Source: an uncultured bacterium (GTDB lineage: Bacteria; Cyanobacteriota; Vampirovibrionia; Gastranaerophilales; Gastranaerophilaceae). From it: DNA of 10,921 bases. The notes under the pieces were generated by a model. That model saw only the letters and a program-made list of their open reading frames with translations, was not told the origin of the DNA and did no database searches. Positions 1-6,939 of this stretch are shown here, one piece after another (the stretch's first letter is position 1; each line of letters starts with the position of its first letter). Location of the stretch: the NCBI GenBank assembly GCA_947169755.1, contig CAMVQX010000046.1, positions 1 through 10,921 of the forward strand, written 5' to 3'. The position numbers were made by a program, and so were the translations under genes.

Positions 1-50
1 ATTCCGCTCATATCCGTTACATTAGAAGTGTTGAAGTTTTTCAAATCAAG
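1..50 (-). repeat. BspA-like / DUF285 (PARCEL-type) repeat fragment fused in frame to the secretin
   Basis: Read on the minus strand, bases 50 to 1 encode LDLKNFNTSNVTDMSG followed by a split codon beginning AT, which would be Met or Ile. This closely matches the core of the BspA-like surface repeat (pattern LDLSxFxTSNVTxMsxMF), known as DUF285 and, in mycoplasmas and other microbes, as PARCEL, a horizontally spread palindromic coding element. Only part of one unit is visible. The first five residues (LDLKN) are equally what a secretin has here, so the switch point cannot be placed more finely than bases 36-50. A short dyad, TTGAA at 31-35 and TTCAA at 40-44, lies in the junction. The match is from remembered family consensus, not a search. 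Confidence 0.66.
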
Positions 51-1667
51 ATTTCTGTGGCTTAACAACGTAGCAGCTCTATATGTCTGAGCTACCTTAT
101 CAACTTCAGCAATACCGTCAATTTGACCGATTTCTGTCGAGTACTCAGGTACGATATTAAGTGTTACATAACCATCCGGGCTGATGAAAGGTGTAATTGA
201 TATTTTAGTACCTAAATCATCACCAATTTCATATTCTCTGTTTACAACCGTACCGCCTGAAGATGTTGATGTATCAATTTCAACACTCTTTAAATAATCC
301 TGAGTAACATCTATTGTTGTTTCAACACCGTTTGTAACTACAACTCGCGGATTTACAATTACACGTGCTTTGCCGTTTTTAATCAAGTAATTGATTGCAT
401 AAGAAATTGTCATAGGACCTTGGTATTTACCGACAGGATATAACGGCTCAGGAGCACTATCTTCTTCCATTTTGTATATCGTATATCCATCACCTTTAAA
501 CATGATAGGGTTCAAAGGATTTGTTTTTGTGGTAGTGCCATCAAATGAAGCAGAGAAGGATTTACTCCAAATGTTCCAAGTGTTGGTTAATTCTTTAGAA
601 CCTTCTTCGTTCAATTCTATGATTGACACTTCAAGATATGCTTGAGGCTGTTTTTTATCCGTATCAGCAATGAAATCTTTAATCATCTCAATCTGATGAG
701 CAGAACCGCCCAAAACAGATATTACACCCTGTTGCGGATAATAAGCAACAGATAGGTTTTTCATAGCTAAAGAGCCATTTGCTTTACCATCAAGCGTACA
801 AGCAACAGAACCGGCATTCAAAGCTATTTCACCTGAGCTTCCGCCAGATGTACCGCTGCCGCTATCAGAGCTGTCGCCAAAATCATCAGATGCAGCACCT
901 GTCATAATTCCTGCAGCACCGCCTGTGGAGCTTCCTTCACCACCTTCCGAACCGGTAGCGGGAAGAAGCATTTTACATATCATATCAGCCATTTCTTTAG
1001 GCGTTGTATGTTTTACTTTAAAGGTAGTAGTTGTCGGCTTAATATCAAATTTCGCAACAACTTTTTTAACCATAGAAACATCATTTGGCGTACCAAAAAC
1101 TATAAGCTCGTTTGTTGAAGGATTTGTAGATACAATTTCTGAGCTTGAAAGTCCCGGTTTATTCATACCAAATATATTTTTATTTAAGAATTCGGCAATA
1201 GCTGAAGCATTAACATATTTTACAGGAATAAGAGTCATCTCCTGTTTTGCCATATTAAAACCTTCAGTACCGGATTTTGCAACGACGATTGTATTATCGT
1301 CAACAACATAATCCAAACCGTTTATACCCATAATCATATCAAAAGCAGAATTCAAAGGAACATCTACCAAATCAAGAGTAACTGTCCCTTCTACAGAATT
1401 ATGGAAAATAATATTCATGCCCGCTTTATCAGCAAACATACGCAATACTTGTTTTACATCGGAATCTCTAAGACTGATGCTTATAGTTTGATCAGAATTA
1501 ATAAAACTTATATCACCTTTAAGTTTTATTGAATGTTCCGCATTGTCCCTAAGTGCAGGCCTATCGGAATAAAAATCTTCCATTGCGCCAACAGTCATCA
1601 TCGTATTTGAGAACGTAAACGCTGTTAACATTAAACCTGCAATAATTTTTCTTGAAATATTTTCCAT
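1..1667 (-). CDS. pilQ: Type IV pilus / type II-type secretin, 3' end beyond the window, with a repeat-like C-terminal junction
   Basis: Outer-membrane secretin; in a type IV pilus it forms the gated ring through which the fibre passes. 555 residues are visible. A signal peptide spans about 1-28 (basic start, hydrophobic core, ending near VGA). An N0/STN-like domain lies at about 60-130, an N1-like domain at about 142-210 and a further N domain at about 214-340, interrupted by a Gly/Ser/Asp-rich loop (about 239-280). The secretin domain starts near 341 (QAYLEVSIIELNEEG), with NPRVVVTNG at 439-447 and ITPFISPDGYVTLNIVPEYS at 491-510. The expected ATLLSHRNLDLKN is at 532-544, after which the frame becomes FNTSNVTDMSG, a BspA/DUF285-like repeat rather than the usual secretin end. 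The ATG at 1667 is preceded by AGGAG with 5-base spacing, 12 bases after the PilP-like gene, so the two are probably co-transcribed. PilQ rather than GspD is inferred from the PilP-like partner and from PilT in the window. Confidence 0.88.
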   Translation of the reverse strand, partial: MENISRKIIAGLMLTAFTFSNTMMTVGAMEDFYSDRPALRDNAEHSIKLKGDISFINSDQTISISLRDSDVKQVLRMFADKAGMNIIFHNSVEGTVTLDLVDVPLNSAFDMIMGINGLDYVVDDNTIVVAKSGTEGFNMAKQEMTLIPVKYVNASAIAEFLNKNIFGMNKPGLSSSEIVSTNPSTNELIVFGTPNDVSMVKKVVAKFDIKPTTTTFKVKHTTPKEMADMICKMLLPATGSEGGEGSSTGGAAGIMTGAASDDFGDSSDSGSGTSGGSSGEIALNAGSVACTLDGKANGSLAMKNLSVAYYPQQGVISVLGGSAHQIEMIKDFIADTDKKQPQAYLEVSIIELNEEGSKELTNTWNIWSKSFSASFDGTTTKTNPLNPIMFKGDGYTIYKMEEDSAPEPLYPVGKYQGPMTISYAINYLIKNGKARVIVNPRVVVTNGVETTIDVTQDYLKSVEIDTSTSSGGTVVNREYEIGDDLGTKISITPFISPDGYVTLNIVPEYSTEIGQIDGIAEVDKVAQTYRAATLLSHRNLDLKNFNTSNVTDMSG

Positions 1668-1679
1668 AACTGCTCCTGA

Positions 1680-2396
1680 TTACTTATTCTTATTACCGCC
1701 AAACTTGTTTTGCAAATTTGAAATGGTATTGTAATTAATTCCTTCACCTGTAAATAATTCGCCAACGCCGGCTTTGTATACGTTAGCACCGTATTGAACG
1801 GTAACAGTATCCTGCGCTATTGAAAGTACCTTATAGTTATTTACAACATCTCCGGTTCTGACAAGATAATCAGCACCTGAAATATTCAATATCGCTGACG
1901 GATTAAATTTGTCAAACATAATACCTGATACTTTTGTTGTCATAACTTCCGTAGCTGTCGTATCAACAGTAATGTTCTCCGGAGGAGGCAAAAGATCATA
2001 ATTTGCTATACGCGGCGCTCTGCTTAATGATGCAACGGCAGTTGTTCCTCCTGAACCATAAGGCGGCAAGAACGGATCTGCTCTGCCTGTGCCTTCTACA
2101 GACATTGAAACCATTGTCTGGTTTTCCATTTCAGCATTTTGCTGAGAAACCATAGCAACTTCTTCAGGACTTGCCTCATCCGGAGCAATAGCACCGTTTA
2201 CACCGTCATTGCCATAATTAACGGTTTCCTTATCAAGTTCCTGTTGTTCAATTTCAACATCCTCTTCCACGCTATTATTGCCACATCCTGTCGCTGTAAA
2301 TGCCAAGCAAAGCATCATAAACACAGCTGCTACCGCAGCAATCTTTCTCTTCCAATAATTTTCCTTTTTAATATCTTTTGTATACATAATACCCAT
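1680..2396 (-). CDS. PilP/GspC-like inner-membrane lipoprotein, secretin partner
   Basis: Probable pilotin-like or PilP-class periplasmic protein that links the inner-membrane pilus platform to the secretin. The 238-residue product has a basic N-terminus, a hydrophobic segment at about 19-35 and a lipobox-like FTATGC ending at Cys38, so it is likely a lipoprotein; Ala at -3 is not the most usual residue. Residues 40-100 are acidic and Gln/Asn-rich, a probable flexible periplasmic linker. ADPFLPP at 106-112 is typical of PilP proteins. A C-terminal beta domain (about 153-215, KVSGIMFDKFNPSAILN through YLVRTGDVVNNYKV) resembles the PilP/GspC homology region. No clear ribosome site precedes the first ATG; the ATG at 2387 (residue 4) is an alternative start. 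It lies directly upstream of the secretin gene, with that gene's ribosome site at its stop codon, which supports the functional pairing. Exact subfamily is uncertain. Confidence 0.75.
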   Translation of the reverse strand: MGIMYTKDIKKENYWKRKIAAVAAVFMMLCLAFTATGCGNNSVEEDVEIEQQELDKETVNYGNDGVNGAIAPDEASPEEVAMVSQQNAEMENQTMVSMSVEGTGRADPFLPPYGSGGTTAVASLSRAPRIANYDLLPPPENITVDTTATEVMTTKVSGIMFDKFNPSAILNISGADYLVRTGDVVNNYKVLSIAQDTVTVQYGANVYKAGVGELFTGEGINYNTISNLQNKFGGNKNK

Positions 2397-2411
2397 TTAT
2401 TGTTTTTGCAC

Positions 2412-2449
2412 ACTATAGTTATATCAAAATATAATCAATATGATATCAA
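2412..2449 (-). promoter_or_regulatory. Candidate promoter for the pilP-like/secretin operon
   Basis: On the minus strand there are two overlapping weak options. One is TTGATA (2449-2444), a 17-base spacer, then TGATAT (2426-2421). The other is TTGATT (2438-2433), 15 bases, then TATAGT (2417-2412). The region is very AT-rich, so chance matches are likely. It is the only intergenic space upstream of the operon, so a promoter must lie here or very near if transcription starts locally. Confidence 0.3.
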
Positions 2450-2571
2450 CTATTTAATGTATTTAATTAAAAAAACAAGTATGACTATAACAATCAGATT
2501 ATAGCATATTTGTAAAAACGTGGCAATATGTTTAAAATGCTATACATTTTGTGCAAGTTATTTTTTGTTTG

Positions 2572-2580
2572 TGCTACTAT
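2572..2580 (+). promoter_or_regulatory. Candidate extended -10 promoter element for zupT
   Basis: TGCTACTAT reads as an extended -10 element (TGn followed by TACTAT). No good -35 hexamer lies at the right distance; TTGTGC at 2549-2554 is 20 bases away. Transcription would start near 2587, leaving a leader of about 12 bases that still holds the AAAGG ribosome site. No convincing Zur or Fur palindrome was recognised in the 2397-2598 gap. Confidence 0.4.
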
Positions 2581-2598
2581 AAGTTTGAAAGGAAAATT

Positions 2599-3399
2599 AT
2601 GCAAATACCTCAAAACTTTTTTCCGGCAATGTTGATTACCCTATTCGCAGGACTTGCCACCACAATCGGCGGGGGAATTACTTTTGTTGTAAAAAAGACA
2701 GATTTAAAAGCATTATCTGTCGGTCTGGGTTTTTCTGCCGGAGTAATGATTTTTCTTTCGTTTACTGAAATGTTACCCGAGGCAAGCAACCTTTTATCGG
2801 CAAATTTTCCCAACAACCATGAATGGCTGACATTTTTAGGATTTTTAATAGGACTTTTAGTTGCAATATTAATTGACTACTTTCTTCCCGACCATATTGA
2901 TGAAGAAGATGTCTTAAATCCGGATGCACCGGCTCACAGGAACTATAAAATTAAACGAGCAGGTTTATTTACGGCCATTGCAATTTGCGTTCACAATTTT
3001 CCTGAAGGCATGGCAACTTTTTTCACAACAACACAAAACATAACCTTAGGTTTATCTGTAGGACTTGCGATTGCAATACATAATATTCCCGAAGGAATAG
3101 CCGTTGCGCTTCCTATATATCATGTAACCGGTAAAAAACGTTATGCCATGCTCTATGCTGCACTGTCAGGGATAACAGAACCAATCGGAGCTTTAGTCGG
3201 AATGTTTATTTTTGGGCTATTTTTACCGCAAGTTCTCGTGGGTGCATTAATGGCCGCAGTTGCGGGAATTATGATTTACATATCATTTGATACGCTTTTA
3301 CCTTTAGCTAAAGAATACGGCGATTGGCATCAATCACTTATCGGAATTATATCGGGTATTATTGTAATTTGGTTAAGTCTTATATTAATAGGCGGATAA
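2599..3399 (+). CDS. zupT: ZupT-type ZIP divalent metal transporter
   Basis: Inner-membrane importer of zinc and, in characterised relatives, iron and other divalent metals. The 266-residue protein is close to E. coli ZupT in length (about 257). It shows about eight hydrophobic segments and both metal-site signatures: HNFPEG at 132-137 in the fourth helix and HNIPEG at 161-166 in the fifth, plus GITEPIGALVG (Glu194) in the next helix. A short acidic/His-containing cytoplasmic loop (about 98-113, DHIDEEDVLNPDAPAH) sits where ZIP proteins carry their variable metal-binding loop. The ATG at 2599 is chosen over an in-frame start at 2551 because AAAGG lies about 6 bases upstream and the earlier stretch overlaps the candidate promoter. 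It is divergent from the pilus genes and followed within 33 bases by recF. Metal preference cannot be read from sequence. Confidence 0.92.
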   Translation: MQIPQNFFPAMLITLFAGLATTIGGGITFVVKKTDLKALSVGLGFSAGVMIFLSFTEMLPEASNLLSANFPNNHEWLTFLGFLIGLLVAILIDYFLPDHIDEEDVLNPDAPAHRNYKIKRAGLFTAIAICVHNFPEGMATFFTTTQNITLGLSVGLAIAIHNIPEGIAVALPIYHVTGKKRYAMLYAALSGITEPIGALVGMFIFGLFLPQVLVGALMAAVAGIMIYISFDTLLPLAKEYGDWHQSLIGIISGIIVIWLSLILIGG

Positions 3400-3420
3400 A
3401 CTTTACAATTATTTTTGCGT

Positions 3421-3426
3421 TATAAT
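3421..3426 (+). promoter_or_regulatory. TATAAT -10 box placed for a leaderless recF transcript
   Basis: A perfect TATAAT lies 6 bases before the recF ATG at 3433, so transcription from it would begin at or within a base of the start codon. There is no ribosome site between them. The -35 is poor: TTTACA at 3402-3407 is only 13 bases away. A chance AT-rich match is possible. Confidence 0.4.
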
Positions 3427-3432
3427 CTTTAC

Positions 3433-4539
3433 ATGAGGTTAAGGGATTTAAAGCTTACAAATTATCGCAACTGTAAAAATCTTGAACTTGAATTAGATTT
3501 TAATAAAGTTTTAATTATAGGCAAAAATGCTCAAGGTAAAACAAACATTTTGGAAAGCATTTATTTTTTGTCATCCCTAAAAACTCCGAGAACAGCAAAC
3601 AACATTGAATTAATAAATTTTGAAAAAGAAAGCACTGAAATTAACTGTAATTTAATCAAATCCGATACTGATATCGAACTTGATTTTTCTTATTCAAAAG
3701 AAAAAAAACGGGAACTTGCTCTTAACAAGGTGAAAACTACCCCGAAAAATTTCAAATCCGTCTTAAAAACAGTGCTTTTTTCCACTCAAGATTTACTTTT
3801 ACTCAGAGGTAACCCCTCAGACAGACGAGATTGGCTTGACAGAGCAATTTTACAGATTTATCCTGCTTATGACGAAAGACTTTCCAAATATGACAAAATC
3901 CGTATTCAAAAAAACAATCTCTTAAAAGAATACTTAAGAACAGGAAATTTAAACAATACTCTATTGGATGTTTACAACGAACAACTTGTAATTACCGGAA
4001 GCAATATTATATATTTAAGAAAAAAATTCTTAAAAGAGATTGAATCAATCGCCTCTCAAAAACATCACACAATAAGTAAAACTGAAACATTAAATATCGA
4101 ATATGATTGTTCATTTTTGAGTGATGAAATTGGATTAGAACAAATTAAAACCGCTTTTGAAACTTCACTTGAAGAACGTAAAACTGAAGAAATGCGCAGA
4201 GGTCAAGCTTGTGTCGGTCCTCACAGGGATGACATTATATTTTATATAAATAATAATGACGCATCAAAATTTGCATCTCAAGGACAGCAACGGACCGTTG
4301 TACTTGCACTTAAGCTTTCCGAACTTGACATGATTACTCAAAAAACAGGTGATGAGCCAATTTTACTTTTGGATGATGTTTTAGCAGAACTTGATGATTT
4401 ACGCCAAAACTATCTTCTCAAATCTATAAATCCTAACATTCAAACCATAATAACATCAGTTGATACATTACTTTTTGATGATGAATTTTTAAACGGAGTC
4501 AAAATTTACAAGATTAATAACGGCTCTTTATTCAACTAA
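3433..4539 (+). CDS. recF: DNA replication and repair protein RecF
   Basis: SMC-like ABC ATPase that binds DNA at gaps and, with RecO and RecR, helps load RecA. 368 residues, normal for RecF. The N-terminus (MRLRDLKLTNYRNCKNLEL) is typical, followed by Walker A GKNAQGKTN at 30-38, the middle lobe with SDRRDWLDRAI at 129-139, GPHRDDI at 262-268, the ABC signature ASQGQQRT at 281-288 and Walker B/D-loop PILLLDDVLAELD at 309-321. The ATG at 3433 is preferred over an upstream in-frame TTG at 3415 because the family begins here; no ribosome site precedes it. It is not next to dnaA, dnaN or gyrB here, unlike the common arrangement, but sits between a metal transporter and a P-loop kinase. All key motifs are intact. 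Confidence 0.95.
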   Translation: MRLRDLKLTNYRNCKNLELELDFNKVLIIGKNAQGKTNILESIYFLSSLKTPRTANNIELINFEKESTEINCNLIKSDTDIELDFSYSKEKKRELALNKVKTTPKNFKSVLKTVLFSTQDLLLLRGNPSDRRDWLDRAILQIYPAYDERLSKYDKIRIQKNNLLKEYLRTGNLNNTLLDVYNEQLVITGSNIIYLRKKFLKEIESIASQKHHTISKTETLNIEYDCSFLSDEIGLEQIKTAFETSLEERKTEEMRRGQACVGPHRDDIIFYINNNDASKFASQGQQRTVVLALKLSELDMITQKTGDEPILLLDDVLAELDDLRQNYLLKSINPNIQTIITSVDTLLFDDEFLNGVKIYKINNGSLFN

Positions 4540-4558
4540 TTGTAAATTTTGTTACAAT
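4539..4558 (+). other. Short dyad overlapping the recF stop codon
   Basis: ATTGTAA (4539-4545) and TTACAAT (4552-4558) are perfect 7-base inverted arms around a 6-base loop, starting on the last base of the recF stop. The stem is AT-rich and not followed by a continuous T-run, so it is a weak terminator candidate or an operator-like dyad ahead of the kinase gene. Confidence 0.35.
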
Positions 4559-4614
4559 TTACTAGCAAAAAAAATTTTTCTCATGTATTATATCTCAATA
4601 AATTGGAATTAGAT

Positions 4615-5472
4615 ATGCAATTACTCATAGATAAAGAATTAAGTTCTGAAGATAAAATCCTCAAACCTGATTTTAATTCAAAAACCGGTAGAGAACTTCT
4701 TGCGTTTTATCTTCAGTCAAAATTCAAACAAATATTAGCTTATGATAAAAAATGCGAAACCCCAATATTTAACGAAGTAAGTCCAACATTTATTTCGCGA
4801 TTTTCAAAGCGTTTGATAAATTCTCCTACAAAACGTTTTTTAATAGGCATAACAGGAGAATCAGCATCCGGCAAATCTACAATTTGCAAAGAAATTAAAA
4901 GAGCCATCGAACATTTTTCATTACCTGTAACAGTTTTAAGTACCGATAATTATTTTAATGACATATCTGATTTGATAAAAAAATACGGCAGTTTTGATAA
5001 TTTGACCGATAACGGTTATGACATTGATGCTCCTGAGAGTTTTCAGATGGATTTGTTAAGGAACGATTTACAAGCCCTATCCAGAGGCGAAACAATTATG
5101 GCGCCAAAATATGTTCCAAACGGTACCGGAGTATCTATACAGCACGCTCAGGAAATCCCCTCAAACAAAATTGTTGTGGTAGAAGGTATTGCCACAATGT
5201 ATGAACAAGTTCGAGATATATTTGATGTCAAGATTTATGTTGAAACGAAAGATGATATAAGACGTGAAAGATATTTGCGCAGAGCACAAACCGAACGCAA
5301 TCAAAATGAGGAAAATGCAATAAAACAATGGGAATACATTGTATCCGCAGGTCAAAAATACGTTACACCAAACAGAGACTTTGCGGATTTTGTTTTGGAC
5401 GGTAATTCAGATTTGAAATATTTTGACCAAATTTTGGAATATTTGAATACCGTTACAAACAATTTTGGATAA
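4615..5472 (+). CDS. Uridine kinase/phosphoribulokinase-superfamily P-loop kinase with N-terminal extension
   Basis: Probable cytoplasmic kinase that transfers phosphate from ATP to a nucleoside or sugar-phosphate substrate. 285 residues from the ATG at 4615. Walker A GESASGKST is at 81-89, followed by the DNYF motif at 111-114 typical of uridine kinases, YDIDAPESFQMDLL at 135-148 (substrate-side region), PKYVPNGTG at 164-172, VVVEGI at 187-192 (Walker B strand) and an Arg-rich lid RRERYLRR at 216-223. About 75 residues before the kinase core (with FNSKTGRELLAFYLQSKFKQIL) match no domain I recognise; classical Udk begins almost directly with the P-loop. An earlier TTG at 4549 would add 22 residues, but ATG 4615 has GGAA 6 bases upstream. 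A true uridine kinase is possible, but the substrate is not certain from motifs alone, so no symbol is given. Confidence 0.82.
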   Translation: MQLLIDKELSSEDKILKPDFNSKTGRELLAFYLQSKFKQILAYDKKCETPIFNEVSPTFISRFSKRLINSPTKRFLIGITGESASGKSTICKEIKRAIEHFSLPVTVLSTDNYFNDISDLIKKYGSFDNLTDNGYDIDAPESFQMDLLRNDLQALSRGETIMAPKYVPNGTGVSIQHAQEIPSNKIVVVEGIATMYEQVRDIFDVKIYVETKDDIRRERYLRRAQTERNQNEENAIKQWEYIVSAGQKYVTPNRDFADFVLDGNSDLKYFDQILEYLNTVTNNFG

Positions 5473-5510
5473 TATTAAATTTTTCAAAAATAATCATCCT
5501 AATAAACTAC

Positions 5511-5539
5511 TGGACTAAAGTAAAAATATACTGTATAAT
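5511..5539 (+). promoter_or_regulatory. Sigma70-type promoter for the small ORF-pilT operon
   Basis: TGGACT (5511-5516, four of six matches to TTGACA), a 17-base spacer and a perfect TATAAT (5534-5539). Transcription would begin near 5546, just ahead of the strong ribosome site AGAAGGAAGGA at 5547-5557, giving a leader of about 16 bases. This is the best promoter in the window. Confidence 0.65.
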
Positions 5540-5561
5540 TAAATCCAGAAGGAAGGATTAT

Positions 5562-5816
5562 ATGTTACCTGTTATTTCGGAAGAGAATGCAGCAGTAGCG
5601 TTTAGCGAGATTTTCAAAGATATGCCCGCTTGGCGCAAAAAAATGATCCACTACATAAAAGAAGAGAATCCGGAGATAAACACGGCAATCATTGAGGCAG
5701 CAAATCAAACAAGTCTTGATCCAAAGGCCGTTGCTTTGGGTGCATATATGACATATTCGCTTATAGAGTTAGCAATGCAAGACAGCGATAATTTAATGAA
5801 TTTTCAGGAAGGATAA
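5562..5816 (+). CDS. Small protein of unknown function, co-transcribed with pilT
   Basis: 84 residues, family not recognised. No signal peptide or transmembrane helix is apparent; the composition suggests a soluble, mostly helical protein. A basic/aromatic patch MPAWRKKMIHYIKEENP lies at about 20-36, then a helix-rich second half with LDPKAVALGAYMTYSLIELAMQ. It is real by context: a strong ribosome site (AGAAGGAAGGA) 4 bases before the ATG, a well-formed promoter just upstream and a stop only 3 bases before pilT, whose own ribosome site lies inside the last codons of this gene. That arrangement points to translational coupling with PilT and a possible role in pilus retraction or its control, which is inference from position only. 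Confidence 0.8.
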   Translation: MLPVISEENAAVAFSEIFKDMPAWRKKMIHYIKEENPEINTAIIEAANQTSLDPKAVALGAYMTYSLIELAMQDSDNLMNFQEG

Positions 5817-5819
5817 AAG

Positions 5820-6899
5820 ATGCTTATAGAAGAACTTTTGGCAAAATTGGTAAATGACGGCGGTTCTGACTTACATATTTCAAGTAATTTACCGCCTGTT
5901 GCTCGTATTGACGGTAACTTAGTAAAATATGATTACCCGCCTTTAAGTCCGGATGAAGTTGAAACTCTTTTGTTCCCTATGCTTACAAATGAGCAAAGAC
6001 GTGTATTAGAGCAGACCTGGGAGCTTGACTTTTCTTACGGTATAGAAGGTTTGAGCAGGTTCAGGGTAAATTTTTACAAAGATAAAGGTAATTATGCAGC
6101 GGCGTTCAGAACGATTACATCAGACGTACCGTCATTTGAAAAATTAGGTTTGCCGGATATTGTAAGGAAGACAGCAGAAAAACCTCGTGGATTAATCCTT
6201 GTAACAGGTCCTACAGGTTCAGGTAAATCTACAACACTTGCTGCAATGATTGACTATATTAATACAAACAGAGCTGAGCACATTTTAACAATTGAAGACC
6301 CGATAGAATTTGTACATACGTCAAAACAGAGTATAATTCACCAACGTGAATTGGGTATGGATACAAGATCTTTTGCGAACGCATTGAAATCAGCACTTCG
6401 TGAAGACCCTGATATCATTCTGGTAGGTGAGATGAGAGACCACGAAACAATTGCACTTGCCCTGACCGCAGCAGAAACAGGCCACTTGGTATTTGGTACA
6501 TTACACACCTCATCAGCTGCACAAACAATCGACCGTATCATCGACGTATTCCCTGAAGGTCAACAGCAGCAAATTCGTGTACAGCTTGCAAACTCACTTG
6601 TTGCTGTATTTTCACAAACACTTTTACAAAAAGTTCAAGCAGACGGTTCTAAAAAAGGTCGTGTAATGGCACAGGAAATCATGCTTGTAACACCGGCTAT
6701 TTCAAACCTTATCCGTGAGGCAAAAGCTGCTCAGATTTATTCAACGATTCAGATGAACCAGGCAATCGGTATGCAGACTCTTGAAATGGCATTGTCTAAT
6801 TTGTATAAACAAAACTTGATTACAATGGATGATGCACTTCAAAGATCATCAAGACCTGATGAATTGAGAAGGTTGATTCAACAAACACCGCAACAATAA
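5820..6899 (+). CDS. pilT: Type IV pilus retraction ATPase PilT
   Basis: Hexameric cytoplasmic ATPase that powers pilus depolymerisation and twitching. 359 residues, the usual size for PilT and much shorter than the extension ATPase PilB. The N-terminal PAS-like domain (1-100) begins with LLAKLVNDGGSDLHIS. Then come Walker A GPTGSGKST (130-138), the Asp box TIEDP (157-161), Walker B DPDIILVGEMRD (196-207) and the His box GHLVFGTLHT (221-230). The C-terminal retraction motif reads AISNLIRE (293-300), where the well-studied form is AIRNLIRE. The ribosome site AGGAAGGA (5806-5813) overlaps the end of the preceding small gene. A strong terminator follows 12 bases after the stop. PilU-like paralogues are not fully excluded. 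Confidence 0.95.
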   Translation: MLIEELLAKLVNDGGSDLHISSNLPPVARIDGNLVKYDYPPLSPDEVETLLFPMLTNEQRRVLEQTWELDFSYGIEGLSRFRVNFYKDKGNYAAAFRTITSDVPSFEKLGLPDIVRKTAEKPRGLILVTGPTGSGKSTTLAAMIDYINTNRAEHILTIEDPIEFVHTSKQSIIHQRELGMDTRSFANALKSALREDPDIILVGEMRDHETIALALTAAETGHLVFGTLHTSSAAQTIDRIIDVFPEGQQQQIRVQLANSLVAVFSQTLLQKVQADGSKKGRVMAQEIMLVTPAISNLIREAKAAQIYSTIQMNQAIGMQTLEMALSNLYKQNLITMDDALQRSSRPDELRRLIQQTPQQ

Positions 6900-6911
6900 A
6901 AATTTACAATA

Positions 6912-6939
6912 AAAAAACGGGGCATTTGCCCCGTTTTTT
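6912..6939 (+). terminator. Strong intrinsic terminator after pilT
   Basis: A 12-base perfect inverted repeat: AAAAAACGGGGC (6912-6923), loop ATTT, GCCCCGTTTTTT (6928-6939). The GC core plus the T-run make a classic rho-independent terminator. The A-run on the other side means it could also work on the minus strand, though no minus-strand gene ends there. Confidence 0.93.

Noticed and set aside
925..1311. Plus-strand ORF of 128 codons inside the secretin region
   Set aside because: It is antisense to the secretin gene, whose minus-strand frame has clear domain motifs; the plus-strand product resembles nothing and has no ribosome site.
2139..2504. Plus-strand ORF of 121 codons over the PilP-like gene
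   Set aside because: Antisense shadow; the His/Cys-rich composition results from reading the complement of the lipoprotein gene, which has a lipobox and PilP motifs.
2551..2598. Upstream in-frame start that would lengthen ZupT by 16 residues
   Set aside because: The segment overlaps the candidate -10 element and lacks a ribosome site, while the ATG at 2599 has AAAGG at proper spacing and fits the family.
2397..2598. Possible Zur/Fur operator or small RNA in the divergent intergenic region
   Set aside because: Only short AT-rich palindromes such as TGATATCA at 2441-2448 were found; none matches a known operator well and no GC-rich hairpin with a T-run marks an RNA gene.
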